Shown here piece by piece: positions 22,195-33,575 of a DNA stretch of 64,000 bases. The position numbers and the translations under genes are program-made. Origin of the DNA: Malus domestica (taxonomy: Eukaryota > Streptophyta > Magnoliopsida > Rosales > Rosaceae); NCBI RefSeq assembly GCF_042453785.1, contig NC_091671.1, forward strand, positions 30,781,001 through 30,845,000. Direction: 5' to 3'. Every line of letters begins with the position of its first letter. Positions within the stretch are counted from its first letter, which is position 1. The notes below the pieces were generated by a model, which saw nothing but the letters and a program-made list of their open reading frames with translations, did not search any database and had not been told where the DNA came from.

Positions 22195-23175
22195 ATGAAA
22201 TTTGCAGTTTCCCCTGAATTCAATCTAACACCCGAGGGACCACCTCTTTGGGTTTCATTAGCAAAAACGGGTTATTATGGATTTAAGCCTACGATTTGTG
22301 CTCTTTGTAATTCAAATACTCATGATATTTTGCAATGTCCTAAGAGAGAATATTTTCCAGATTATGTCCAGGAGTATATAAATATGAGAAACGATTCAAA
22401 ATGGAACTGGAACAATCCCCATTCAGAGTTCTACACTCAAAGTTTGAAAGAGCATATTGGGCAGTATTTTGAGTGGCTTAATGTGCCACAAGAACTTTCG
22501 GTGGAGGACAAACTATCTAAATTGTTGGAATCAACTGAATTGTACATAGAAATAATCAATCAAGGATTTCAAATTTAAGCAGTAAATTGTGGGAGAAGCT
22601 ATGATGATCAAGAGGTTGGTGTAGGAACCGAGGAGCCATCTGCCTGTTATTCACACCCAAAGGAGGAAACAGCCCCTGATGACCTTGAAACTTACATAGA
22701 ATCTGCTCCTACAAAAGTCTGTGTGCCACTCATGCACTCTCCCGAGACTCCAAGGCAACCCGCTAAGCAGCAAGAATGCATGAATACTCTGACAAATCTA
22801 ATTACAGGACAGCTGCTTACTAATCAGAAAATTTTAGTGGCGGTAACGGACAGTGCACCTGCATAGCCCTTCAAATTCAAAGAAATGCCAGATGAGTCCT
22901 GCAAACAGGCAAAGATCTATATGGAAAAGAGGAAGCTTATTGACAGCCAAGTTCCTCGTAGAAAATTTTAGCCAGTGCGGAAACTATGGGTGTTAGATAC
23001 ACGATTTAAGTCAGCTCGATGGAGAAATAAACATAGCTGGAAAGGAACCTATTTCTTTCCAAAGATTCATTCAAAAAGAAAGGCGTATAAGAAGAATTCA
23101 ACCATTAAATTTGGAAGCACAGTGCTCTATGACATTATTAAAGAGTGGTTAACTTTGAAAGAACAAGTGAGGTGA
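22195..23175 (+). pseudogene. Element-encoded CCHC zinc-knuckle protein, three in-frame stops
   Basis: One frame runs from the ATG at 22195 to the stop at 23173-23175 (about 326 codons). It is broken by TAA at 22576-22578, TAG at 22864-22866 and TAG at 22969-22971. It begins MKFAVSPEFNLTPEGPPLW and has one canonical zinc knuckle, CALCNSNTHDILQC (CX2CX4HX4C), then a lysine/arginine-rich tail. I do not recognise it as a standard Athila gag, which the outer element does carry. A nucleic-acid-binding or packaging role is inferred from the knuckle and from its position right after the PBS. Since the stops keep the frame, decay was by point mutation. Confidence 0.6.
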
Positions 23176-23429
23176 TCAACAATTCTTTCTGCTACGTCTA
23201 GCTATAGACTTTAACTAAAGCGCTTTTTGGAAGGCAACCCAATTTTTCTAACTCTTTTCTTTTTATTTCGTTTAATTTATTTTCCTGTTTTTATTCCTAA
23301 TTACAAAAATCAAAAAGAAAAAAAATATTGCAATTTTTAATTCTTGTTATTTTTCTTTACTTATCTAATTAGTTTTTTTATTGCAAGTTGCATTCGGAAC
23401 TGATTCGGCCTAATCCCAACTAAGGGGGT

Positions 23430-24232
23430 GCAATCAACATTTATTCCCCCAGCACATTCATCATCAATTCCTCTACATTCATGAGATTAGGCAGTGTGGA
23501 GTGCAGAAACAAAGTTGAGGGATCTAAGTAGCACAGAGGACACGATTCATCAAGGCAGAATACAGTTTCTGTTATCCACACTTTTGGGCTCAAATATACA
23601 TTAGTGGGTACAGGCAAGCACACAGATAGAGATTTATGAGCATGTGGAGAACATTATCATGCATGATGCGCAAATAAGAGTTAGGCATCTATGTTCTATA
23701 CCTTTCCTTTTCAGATAAGCTCCAGACATCTACCGTTCTTTTCTATGTCAAATCAGCATTCTGCAAATCCTGCCGCAGAAGCACACATGCATTAGATAAT
23801 TTTCATCCATTTTTTCCCCAAATCTAAGCATATAAAAAAAATAAAAAAAATTGAAGGGAGATGTGGATAAAAATTACCCATGAATGTGTCGGAATCAGAG
23901 AGGGATGTGATCTGCGATGTCATCTTTGCGGCTGTTGATATTACTGTTTGAGGACGCTCGATTTTTGAGGTTCGAAGGCAGCAAGATGATGAAGGAGGAC
24001 ATCGTAAAAGAGTGGTAGATGCGCTTAGATGGTCCTGGTTCAAAGATGAAGTTTGGGCGTATAGTGCGGCTCTGGGGTATACGTTTGGTTTTTAAGATAG
24101 AAATGGTTGTGGGCTCGAGGATGAGAAAAGAAGAATCTAGAGAAAGAAGCTTTCTGAAGCAGCTAGAGGGAGAAATAAGAAATGGGAAGACGGCGCCAGG
24201 GTAATTCTATATATAGATAAATGAGCATCGAG
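23430..24232 (-). pseudogene. Antisense host-gene-like segment with promoter, 5' leader and exon
   Basis: Inside the inner element but on the opposite strand. A TATA box (CTATATATAG, 24207-24216) is followed about 30 bp later by a C/T-rich leader. Then comes a frame ending KMTSQITSLSDSDTFM and a good 5' splice site (ATGG|GTAATT, exon end 23878). Downstream, on the same strand, is a 3' splice-like site (cttctgcggcag) near 23771. Both flanks (23200-23400 and 24330-25344) are shared with the outer element and this block is not, so it looks inserted into the element. The product is not recognised. Confidence 0.5.
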
Positions 24233-24329
24233 TAAGCTTAAACAAGCTGGCTAAGACGTTTTAGAATGAGCCACATCGTGGCCCACATTTGCTCCGAGTC
24301 TAGCCGTGCAACAACTTCATTTTCAAGCC

Positions 24330-25344
24330 CAGGTAATATCTTTCTTTTCTTTGGTTTTGTTAATCATTTTCACTTTTATAATTATTATATTTTAGTTTAA
24401 GTTTATTTCATTTTTGTCATGTTTCTTTTATTTCCACACCTTGAGGACAAAGTGTAAAATAAGTTTGGGGGTCGGAAAGTACAATTTTAGGCTTTTATTT
24501 TTTTTATGTCAGTTAAGAATTTTCATTCTTTTTAAGTTAATATTCATAGATTATTTTAAACGTTAGAAAAAATGGACGTGGTGAAGATTAATCTTACAGT
24601 ATAGTCTTTTCTATTTATCGTTGCTTAGACACTAATTCATGAATTATACATTGAACTTTGCACATCACATCAACATGGTTTGTGGGAAGCGAGATTGAAA
24701 CACTTGCTTTTAGTCTAAGTTTATTTTTTATTTTTGTTTTGAGTAAAGTCAGTTATTATTGTGAATAAAGTAATAATTGTCTCACCCGAGGTTTTGCCTA
24801 GTAACTGGGCCAGTCCTGCCTAATCAGCAGTGATTCTTACGTCAAATGGTAGAGTTTTGGCATGGGGCAGGGTGGTTAGTTAGTTTCATAGCCTTTTCAG
24901 CTCAGGTTAATAAGTCCTTAAGGGTGTTCTACACCTAGTGCCCTAAAGCCCTAGTGGTTTGGGAGTCATTGACCTAAAGCTCGCTACATGGGTTGGATCG
25001 AAAGCTTAAGTGAACTGACATTGCACGACCACTACTATTACTGAAGAAAAAAATTAAAAAGAAAAAGAAAAAAAGCTATATTCAAAGTTAGTATGTGTGA
25101 AATAAAGAAGGACGAGAGGTCAGAGTTTTAGTCGAGTCTCCCTAACTATGTTGGTTCACTTTACACCAAAGGAAATTCATGAATTCTTTTCTAATTGATT
25201 CTAAATGGCTTAGACTCTGTGGTGGGATTGGTTGGAACTTTTGAAAAGATGTTCTAGTTTTTAAAATTTGCTATGGATTGCAACTTGAAGGTGGAAGTTT
25301 TGTCTTGGTTGAGTTTTAGCTAGTTGTCTAGTTTGGGGGTATTT
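24330..25344 (+). other. Inner element conserved 3' internal region and PPT
   Basis: Non-coding. It aligns, inverted, with 27969-29115 of the outer element (for example ccacaccttgaggacaa and the tcattgacctaaagctc block). It ends in the PPT gtttgggggtattt next to the 3' LTR. Confidence 0.75.
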
Positions 25345-26829
25345 TGATGAGTAGATTTTATATTATATATTTTACCCTAATCTTAGTATATATTGGTTAA
25401 TATTTTGGAAGAATTTTGATACTTTGAATTGTATTTTCAATATAGGACTTCCTCTGGAGCAAAACAGGGACAAATGGATGAATTTTTTAGTAATTCTAGT
25501 TAGAGGATGTTCGCCAGTCAATTAGCTTGATCGTATCAAAATTTGGGATTTTTCCACCAAGCGGTTATTTTCTAGCGATAAAATAAAGGAGCGGTGCGCG
25601 GTGTTGGAAAATGACGTTTCTAGGCTTAAATTATATTTTTGGAGCCCAAGTTGACCTGGGATGGGATCGTAGCCTTCTGGAGAAGTGTTCAAAATATTCC
25701 AAACATTAAATCCAGCCATATTGGGCCAGTTTTGGAGCAGCTTATGGATCCAAAACGTGGCTATTCAGATTTTAGGTGAATTTTACCATTTAATTTAGGC
25801 TTATGTTTCCTATTTTATTTGATTATTATTTTTAGTTTTCTAGTGGGAATAAAGGACCTGTTTTTAAGGTTTGTGTGGGGGGCTAAGCAGATATATTGCT
25901 TGGCCGTCTACAGTTTTACATACACTTTTCCTTTATGCAACTTTGGAGACAGAGAGAATTTGTTAGGGTTCTTGGAGATTTTCTACTTGAAGGTGTTTTC
26001 AATCATTTTCTTAGTAATATTTTCTATGATTTCAATTATGAATATGCGTAACTAATTCCTTTTGCTAGGGCGAAGCCTTGAGCCTTAGCATGAATATGTG
26101 ATTTTTATTTAATTGCTTATGATTGATTGCATGTATACTTTGAATCATTAATCATCAGGATTAAAATTATTTAATTGTCTTAATACTTGATCACCATTAG
26201 GATCTTTAGAAAAGTAATTTGATGCAATTTTGGTCGGAAGGTTCCCTGAAATTGACGCTGGCTTCTTGTGATTAATAATTGTAATTTCACATAGGATGAA
26301 CATTACGTCTTAAGGATTGCATGGTTTTTCAAAAGGTTTTCATAATGCATAATGAGTCTTTCATGTTCAGATTTGATCCGAACGTCCGGACGGGTTGCAA
26401 GTTAGATATACGTTCTATGTTGGAGGTTCCAAATAGAATATAAATTAGGAAAACCTAACCTTCAAAGTGGCATGTGTAGATCAAAAGTAATTGGTAAAAG
26501 TTCATAGGATTGCTAGGTGATGGTGGAACCCTAGTGTTTTCTTAATTTGATTTCTCCAAAAACTGTTTTCCTTTCCTTCTAGTTTTCAATATTGCAGATT
26601 CTCTTATCTTTAATATTTAAATTCGTTTTTAACTTAAGTAGGTTATAAAATCAATCATCTCAATTTCTACTTTACAATAATTAATTGGAATTTGGTTTGC
26701 TTTGAATTATTTAATAATCCATGTGGAGAACGACCTTGCGAGATTCGTTTATACTACAACAACCTTGTGATTCCTGCAAGTATAATAGGAGTTTTTAGCC
26801 CGTTTACATGTGTAATAAAATCCCTATCA
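25345..26829 (+). repeat. Inner element 3' LTR
   Basis: 1485 bp. Pairs with 20575-22051. Confidence 0.9.
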
Positions 26830-26834
26830 ACATG

Positions 26835-27968
26835 CCACTTTGAAGGTTAGATTTTCCTAATTCATATTCTACTTGAAACCTCCAACATAGAACGTATATC
26901 TAACATGCAACCCGTCCGGACATTCGAATCAAATCTAAACATGAAAGACTCATTATGTTTTATGAAAACCCTTTGAAAAATCATGCAATCCTTAAGACGT
27001 GGTGTTCATCTTAAGTGAAATTACAATTATTAATAACAAGAAGCCAGTGTCAATTTCAGGGAACCTTCCGACCAAAATTGCATCAAATTACTTTTCCAAA
27101 GATCCTAATGGTGATCAGGCATTAAGACATTTAGATAGTTTTAATCACGGTAATTAATAATTCAAAGTATACATGCAATCAATCATAAGCAATTAAATAA
27201 AAATCACATATTCATGCTAAGGCTCAAGGCTTTGCCCTAGTAAAAAAAAATTAGTTAAGCATATTCATAATTAAAATCATAAAAAAAAATTATTAAGAAA
27301 ATGATTGAAAGCACCTTCAAGTAGAAAATCCCCAAGAACCCTAGCAATTCTCTCTATTTCCAAAGTTGCATAAAAGAAAGCGTAGCCCAAAAAACAAAGA
27401 ACTGCAGAGCAATATATTTGCTAAGCCATCCACAAACCCTAAAACATAGGTCCCTTATTCCAATTAGGAAACTAAGAAAAATAATAAAATATCTTAGAAA
27501 ATAAAACCCTAATTAAATTAGGGGAATCTAAGAAGTACTTGTCCAGTCACGTTTTAGCCTCAGATCTCTTCCAAATCCGGTCCAAGATAGCTTGTTTTAA
27601 AGATTAGGCCGTTCCGAACACATCTCCAGAAGGCCATGAAACCATCCAAGGTCATCTTGGGCTCCAAAAACCCAATTTAAGCCCAGAAACTTCATTTTCC
27701 AGCACCGCGCATCGCTCATTTATTTTATCGCCAGATAATAACCGCTTGGTGGAAAAATGTCAAATTTCGATACGATCAAGCTTAGTGACTCAAGAACGTC
27801 CTACAACTGGAATTACTCCAAAATTTCTTCATTTGGTCATGTTTTGCTCTAGAGGAAGTCGGAAGTCTTATATTGAAAATACAATTCAAAGTATCAAAAT
27901 TCTTTCAAAATATTAACCAAAATATACTAAGAATAGGGTAAAATATATAATATAAAATCTACTCATCA
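26835..27968 (-). repeat. Outer element 3' LTR, second part
   Basis: 1134 bp beginning right after the acatg duplication. Added to the 358 bp at 20217-20574 it equals the 1492 bp of the intact partner LTR. Confidence 0.9.
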
Positions 27969-29115
27969 AAATACCCCCAAACTTAGCTTTTTGCTTGTCC
28001 TCATGCAAAATAAAACTAGAAAACAAAAATAAAAACTAACAAACTAAAGACTTAACTAAAATTAACTGACAAAAATTTTCACCTTCAAAGTTGCAATCCA
28101 TAGAACACGTTAAAAATCAGAACGTCTTTTCAAAAGTTCCAACCAATCCCACCACAAAGTCTAAAGCCATTTAGAATCAATTAGAAAAGAATTCACAAAC
28201 TTCTTTCGGTGTAAAGTGAACCAACATAGTTAAGGGGACTCGACTAAAACTCTTACCTCTTGTCCTTCTTTATTTCACACATACTAACTTTATATATAAC
28301 TATTTTTCTTTTTCTTTTTCAATTTTTTTTCAATTTTTTTTCTCTTATATAACATATATATATATATATATTGGTAACAGTAGTGGTCGTGCAATGTCGG
28401 TTCACTTAAGCTTTCGATCTAACCCATGTAGTGAGCTTTAGGTCAATGACTCCCAAACCACTAGGGCTTTAGGGCCCTAGGTCTAGAACACCCCTAAGGA
28501 CTTATTAACCCGAGCTGAAATGGCTACGAAACCAACTAACCACCCTGTCCCATGCCAAAACTCTACCGTTTGACTTGAGAATCACTGCTGATTAGGCAGG
28601 ACTGGCCCAGTTACTAGGCAAAGTTTCGGGTGAGACAATTATTACTTTATTCACAATAATAACTGACTTTACTTAAAACAAAAATTAAAAATAAACTTAG
28701 ACTAAAAGCAAGTGTTTCAATCTCACTCCCCATAAACCATATTGGTGTGAAGTGCAAAGGCAAAGTATAATTCATGAATTAGTGTCTAAGCAACGATAAA
28801 TAGAAAAAACTCTACTATGGGATTAATCTTCACGATGTCCATTTGTTCTAACGTTTAAAATAATCTATGGATATCAACTTAAAAAGAATGAAAATTCTTA
28901 ACTGACACAAAAAAAATTAAAAGCCTAAAATTTACTTTCCCACCCCCAAACTTAAATCACACATTGTCCTCAAGGTGTGGAAACAAAAAGAAAAATGAAA
29001 TGAACAATAGAATAAAACACAAAAACCCTAATTGACATGAAAAAGAAACGATAAAACTATAAGAAGAAAATAAAATAAAAGAAAATATAAAACAAAACGA
29101 AAATAAAGGAGAGAA
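27969..29115 (-). other. Outer element 3' internal region and PPT
   Basis: The PPT (AAGTTTGGGGGTATTT on the minus strand) adjoins the LTR. The region is the inverted counterpart of 24330-25344. It contains a (ta)n run near 28355. No gene. Confidence 0.75.
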
Positions 29116-29379
29116 AAACACCTGAGCTTTTATGGGAAAGATGATGGCGTGACAAACTTTGGGCCTTGACAAACTACATACGTGGCAACTGTTGGGTTTG
29201 AAACCCAACTTGCAAAACAAAGGTCCAATATGAACATTGGATTCCTGTGAGATGGTTGAATGGGATGTAGCTGGCATCCTAATTTGAAAATGGTGTTTGC
29301 AAGTTCCCAAGTCTGAAGAAGAAAAGTCGTTATCAGTCCTCAGTCTTTGTCAGTCATTCTACCCAGAGCCAACGACTCT

Positions 29380-30204
29380 TTACCTCGCCATTTGAAAACC
29401 ACCCTCCTCAGAAAGGCACATAGCTCTTCCCATGTTCAAAACTCTCAAACCCAGCCATCAATTCAAACCTCCCTTTCACAGCAGCTCATTCGTTCTCTAT
29501 AAGCGCTGCATCCGTAGCCTTCCATAATCCAGCAACAAACACACCTCCGTGAGTACCTAGCCGTGGTGGAAAATCGGAAAAACTAAAACCCAAAGGTAAA
29601 ATCATCCTCCAATCTTTTGGTTTCATTGTCAGATTTATTTGTTTTAGAGAAATGGAACAAGAACTAACACATGCACGTGGTTTTATCGGTGTGAGGACCC
29701 CTCATGGTTGCAAATCCGAGCCGATCTACTCCATTCGCTTGTCTCTGCTGAAACCCGAAACCCTTCAGCTTCTACCATGGAAATAGGAAGGTAAGATCCA
29801 TGCATCTATTTAACTTTACTCGAGCAGCTCAACACGGTTGTTTTTATGTCTCAGATACTCCATGCTGCATGTGTAAGTATGTTTATTTTGTTTGTGGGCA
29901 CAGGTCCTCGATCTAGAAGCTTAACAATGACAAGGAAAATGAAAACCAGCTACGACATTGCAGATCCTGGGCTTGCAGAGGTAAAACTGTTGTTCTCCAC
30001 CAGTGATGAAACCCCATTTCTGAAAGTGCTTCATCATTACCCCCTGTATGTGTCATAACTCATAAAGATGTGTTGTTTTTATTTTTATTTTTACAGGGCA
30101 CTTGGATTCCTGACATATCCGAGAAAAAGGACATGTTGACGGTGCGGATCCACTGGACAAAAAGCACGGCACCTTGCAAAGGTCTTGATCTGTCGATATG
30201 GAAG
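29380..30204 (+). pseudogene. Antisense host-gene-like segment with several exons
   Basis: On the strand opposite to the outer element, a leader-like stretch is followed by strong GT-AG signals. These are a donor after 29790 (gaag|gtaagat), an exon 29855-29872, an exon 29904-29980 (acceptor gggcacag, donor gag|gtaaaa) and an exon 30097-30204 (acceptor tttttacag, donor gaag|gtatac). The last three exons join into one open frame, including KMKTSYDIADPGLAE then GTWIPDISEKKDMLTVRIHW. I do not recognise the protein. Retained introns mean the segment came from genomic DNA or was carried antisense. The inner element has an unrelated segment at the same internal position. Confidence 0.55.
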
Positions 30205-30893
30205 GTATACACTCATCCTTCCAAACTAAATAAGTGACATTTTTTTTCATTTGTTGAATGCATCAAAATTTTTGCTTCGGTACTGGATTTGCAACAACCA
30301 CCCCCAAACTTGCATATTTGATTGAGCTTATGTGATTGCTTGAAATTCCAGTATAATGTAGATGTGGTTTATGTGAATGTAAACTTGCTGCTGGGTGCAT
30401 GATTCCAGCATAGGATAAACTGTCTCTATTTTCCCTTAGTTTCCATGAGTGCACCCTACAATTAACCAATATAAGCGAATATTAAAAACGGAGCTAAAAT
30501 CAACTGCGTAAATAAAGAAAGCAAAATATTTTTGGATTTTTCACGTTTTAATTTTTTAATTTTTTAATTTTTATAATCTGTATTTTTTTATTAAAACTTA
30601 GGTATGTAAATCCATCCAGAAATTTAAGTAATAATAGAAAAAAATCAAACGAAAAATAAAATAAGGAAAGAGTTTAGAAAAATTGGGTTGCCTCCCAACA
30701 AGCGCTTTATTTTAAGTCTGTAGCTAGACGTTGTAAAAGCGTGGTGGTCAAATCACTGGTTCTTTCAAAGTCAAAGACTCCCTTGCACCAAATTTCCCTA
30801 TGCATGGTTTAAGTTGATGTTTGGTAACCTTAAATGGGAAATCTTTGCCCTCAGCTGTGATTTCTACATTACCATTTTGAAAAACTTTAGTAA

Positions 30894-31610
30894 CTAGAAA
30901 ATGACCTTTCCTTGAGACTCTTGTCTCCCTGGAATTAACTTAAAACTGGAATTTAATAGCCACACCTTTCTACTAGGTTGTATTTTCTTAAAATTTGGGC
31001 TGCCTGGCAAATTGTCATGTTTTTTCTTAATGTTAATCGGCTGGACATTATGTTGCACACTTTGCTGTTGCAATTTAGGACTAATGCAATCACGAATCAA
31101 ATTTGGAGGCTTTATGGACAGATGGTCAGTTGATGATCTGGTTATAAAATCAACACTAGGTAAACCATCTAATGCATCAACACGCATGCATTCTTGCTTA
31201 TCACCTAAATGTATGCTTTCTTCAAACAACCTAAAAACAACTATTTGATCTTCGACCCGAAATGTTAGTGTTCCGGCTTCAACATCAATAAGAGTCCGGG
31301 CTGTTGCTAGGAATGGGCGGCCCAAGATGATGGGTGTTGTCAAATCCTCATCCATGTCTAACACCATAAAATCAGCTGGTAAATATAATTTGTCAACCTT
31401 CACAATAACATCTTCAATGATCCTTCTAGGATAGGTAATTGAACGGTCAGCCAATTGAATAATGTTGGAGGTTGGCTTTAGCTCTCCTTCACCTAAACGT
31501 TTAAAAACAGAATAAGACATTAAGTTTACATTAGCACGTAATTCAATTAAAGTACTACTAAAATCACAATTTCCAATGGTGCAAGAGATAGTAAAACTCC
31601 CTGGATCTTT
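30894..31610 (-). pseudogene. Athila-like aspartic protease, active site lost
   Basis: The frame contains LKPTSNIIQLADRS, RRIIEDVIVKVDKLYLPADF and TPIILGRPFLATARTLIDV, the conserved body of Athila/gypsy retropepsins. Upstream, where the catalytic CDLGASINLM is expected, the sequence reads IELRANVNLM, so the catalytic Asp and Gly are replaced. It is out of frame with gag. Retropepsin normally cuts the polyprotein. This copy should be inactive. Confidence 0.8.
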
Positions 31611-31644
31611 TTTCTTTAGGGGAAACTTATGTAATAAAACTGCG

Positions 31645-33358
31645 CTACAGTTCTTTAAGAATCACTTTTTCAAAATCAACGAGCTTCTTTTTCTTTGAGC
31701 AAACGTCCTTAAAAAACTTGGCATAATATGGAATGTTCTTGATTGCATCAGTTAATGGAAGATTAATTTGAACTTTAGCCAAAGTCTTCATAAAATCTGT
31801 CAATTGTTGATCATTAGCTTTACGCTTCAACCTTTCGAGATAAGGCATAGAAGGCACATAAACACGTTCTGCAATTTTTGTGGTAGCTTCTGCAATATTT
31901 TCGGATTTATCTAGTGGAAGCCCAAAATCTGCATAAATTGCAGATTTAGTTTGGGGCTGTTCTGCTGCCTGAGAATTTCCAGCGCAATTTTCATGTCTAT
32001 TGTCATAACTTTTGCTAGACTGTAAAGTTCGTACAGCATTGCATTCTTCTCGTCCTCTTGGATTAGGTACTGTTTGACTAGGAAATGTACTCGATGCTCT
32101 TTCTGAAACCTGCAACGCAATCTGCTCAATTTGTTTTTCCTTATTTTTCATTGATGCATGCAGATTTTGGATTTCTTGACTGGTAGTATTAGCTAATTTT
32201 TCAATTGCAATTTCCCAAGTAGCCTTAGGTGCCTTAGGTTGCTGTAATTGTTGTTGAAATTGTGGCATTGCAAGCTGATCACTATCCCACTTTAAATTAC
32301 AATGATCTCTCCTACCCGGGTTGTAGAAATTTGAATATGGGTCATATCAGGGACGCTGAAAATTACTGAATGCATTAACCAACCTGCTAAGCTGTAAACT
32401 CAGGAAAAACATCTTTATGTGGACAGGTCATAAAATCATGAGTTGTCATGCTTCAAATGCTGCAGGCAGCTTGTAAGGGCTGCTGTACAACAACCTGTGA
32501 ACCTGGAATTCTTTGTAATAACATGTCAAATTTTACATCAAATCTTTCAAGGTTTTTCTCCATTTTTTCAATTTGTGCCGACACATATGGTGAACCATTA
32601 GACATCTCAAAAACAGACTTAGATTGTGGCTGCTTAACTGCCCATTGCTGTGTATCTGCTACCATTTTTTCAAATAATAAACAAGCCTCTTGTGCAGTTT
32701 TATCCTTGTACGAACCTCCGCATGAAGCGTTGACAAGGGTTTTTATTGTCATATTTAACCATCTGAAAAATATATGTATCTGATCAGTACTGTTAATACC
32801 GGAATGTGGACATTTTCTAATCAACTATTTGAACCGCTCGCACGCCTCATGAAACTCTTCATTTGGTTTTTGGGCAAAAGATAAAATCTGAGTTCTCATG
32901 TCAAGAGTCTTTGAAGCTGGATAATACTTGTTTAAAAAAATTTCACTGAGTTGGGCCCAAGTTGTAATGCTTCCAGATGGGAGTGTGAGAAGCCATCTTC
33001 GTGCTTGATCTATCAGAGTGTATGGAAACAAACAAAGCTTAATAAATTTAGCTGAAAATCCTCTCACCAAAATATTCTTGCATCCCATTAAAAATTCTGC
33101 AATATGCATGTTTGGATCGTCAGTTGATAACCCATGAAATGTAGGTAGAATATTCAACATATGTTGCTTTATTTCGAATGTTGAATGTTCCTCCACTACT
33201 GGATAAGTAATGCAACTTGGCATGTTAGTGGTATGAGCTGTTAAAGAATCACCCAAAGGCTGACCCGCCTCTGGAATAACGAATGCCATTTTTTCTTTAT
33301 TATGAAGATCCCCATAAATTAAAGACTGCAGAAAAGTCCCTGCAGAGAAGGAACCCAC
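31645..33358 (-). pseudogene. Athila-like Gag, broken
   Basis: Starts MGSFSAGTFLQSLIYGD and holds the Retrotrans_gag core (NILPTFHGLSTDDPNMHIAE, LFPYTLIDQARRWLLTLPSG, SITTWAQLSEIFLNKYYPAS, EEFHEACERFK). A TAG at 32825-32827 interrupts it, and the same frame resumes LIRKCPHSGI down to 32453. The coiled-coil C-terminal part (31645-32268, IQNLHASMKNKEKQIEQ) is in another frame, so there is also an indel between 32453 and 32268. It would have formed the particle. It cannot be translated whole. Confidence 0.85.
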
Positions 33359-33551
33359 TGCAAATTTTTCTCCCTGCGTCTCCTTAAAGTTTGCTCAAGT
33401 AAGTTTGCTTGAGTTCTGGATCAAAAGGAAACAATTTCTGCACTGTACTGCTCTAATCTGAGAAAAATAAAATAAAAACGAAATTTTTTTTTATATGCAT
33501 AAACAACAATAACCAACTGAAAATCTAATTAGAAGGAATTATTTTAAATAA

Positions 33552-33569
33552 TCCTTGGCAACGGCGCCA
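33552..33569 (-). other. Outer element PBS (tRNA-Asp)
   Basis: Minus strand TGGCGCCGTTGCCAAGGA, which is the inner PBS with two differences. Confidence 0.8.
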
Positions 33570-33575
33570 TTTTCT

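Larger units (their letters stand above)
20575..26829 (+). mobile_element. Inner Athila-like element, non-autonomous
   Basis: 6255 bp, inserted into an LTR of the outer element with an exact 5-bp target duplication, acatg (20570-20574 and 26830-26834). The LTRs at 20575-22051 (1477 bp) and 25345-26829 (1485 bp) start TGATGAGTAG and end CCCTATCA. The PBS at 22058-22075 equals the 18-nt tRNA-Asp complement TGGCGCCGTTGCCGGGGA. The PPT (gtttgggggtattt) adjoins 25345. It holds one broken CCHC-protein gene and an antisense gene fragment, with no RT or integrase. The two LTRs differ at many sites and by an indel, so the insertion is not recent. Confidence 0.92.

Noticed and set aside
29380..30204. 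Active host gene at this place
   Set aside because: It is enclosed by element-internal sequence on both sides and shows only a few 5'-type exons, so a captured fragment is more likely.
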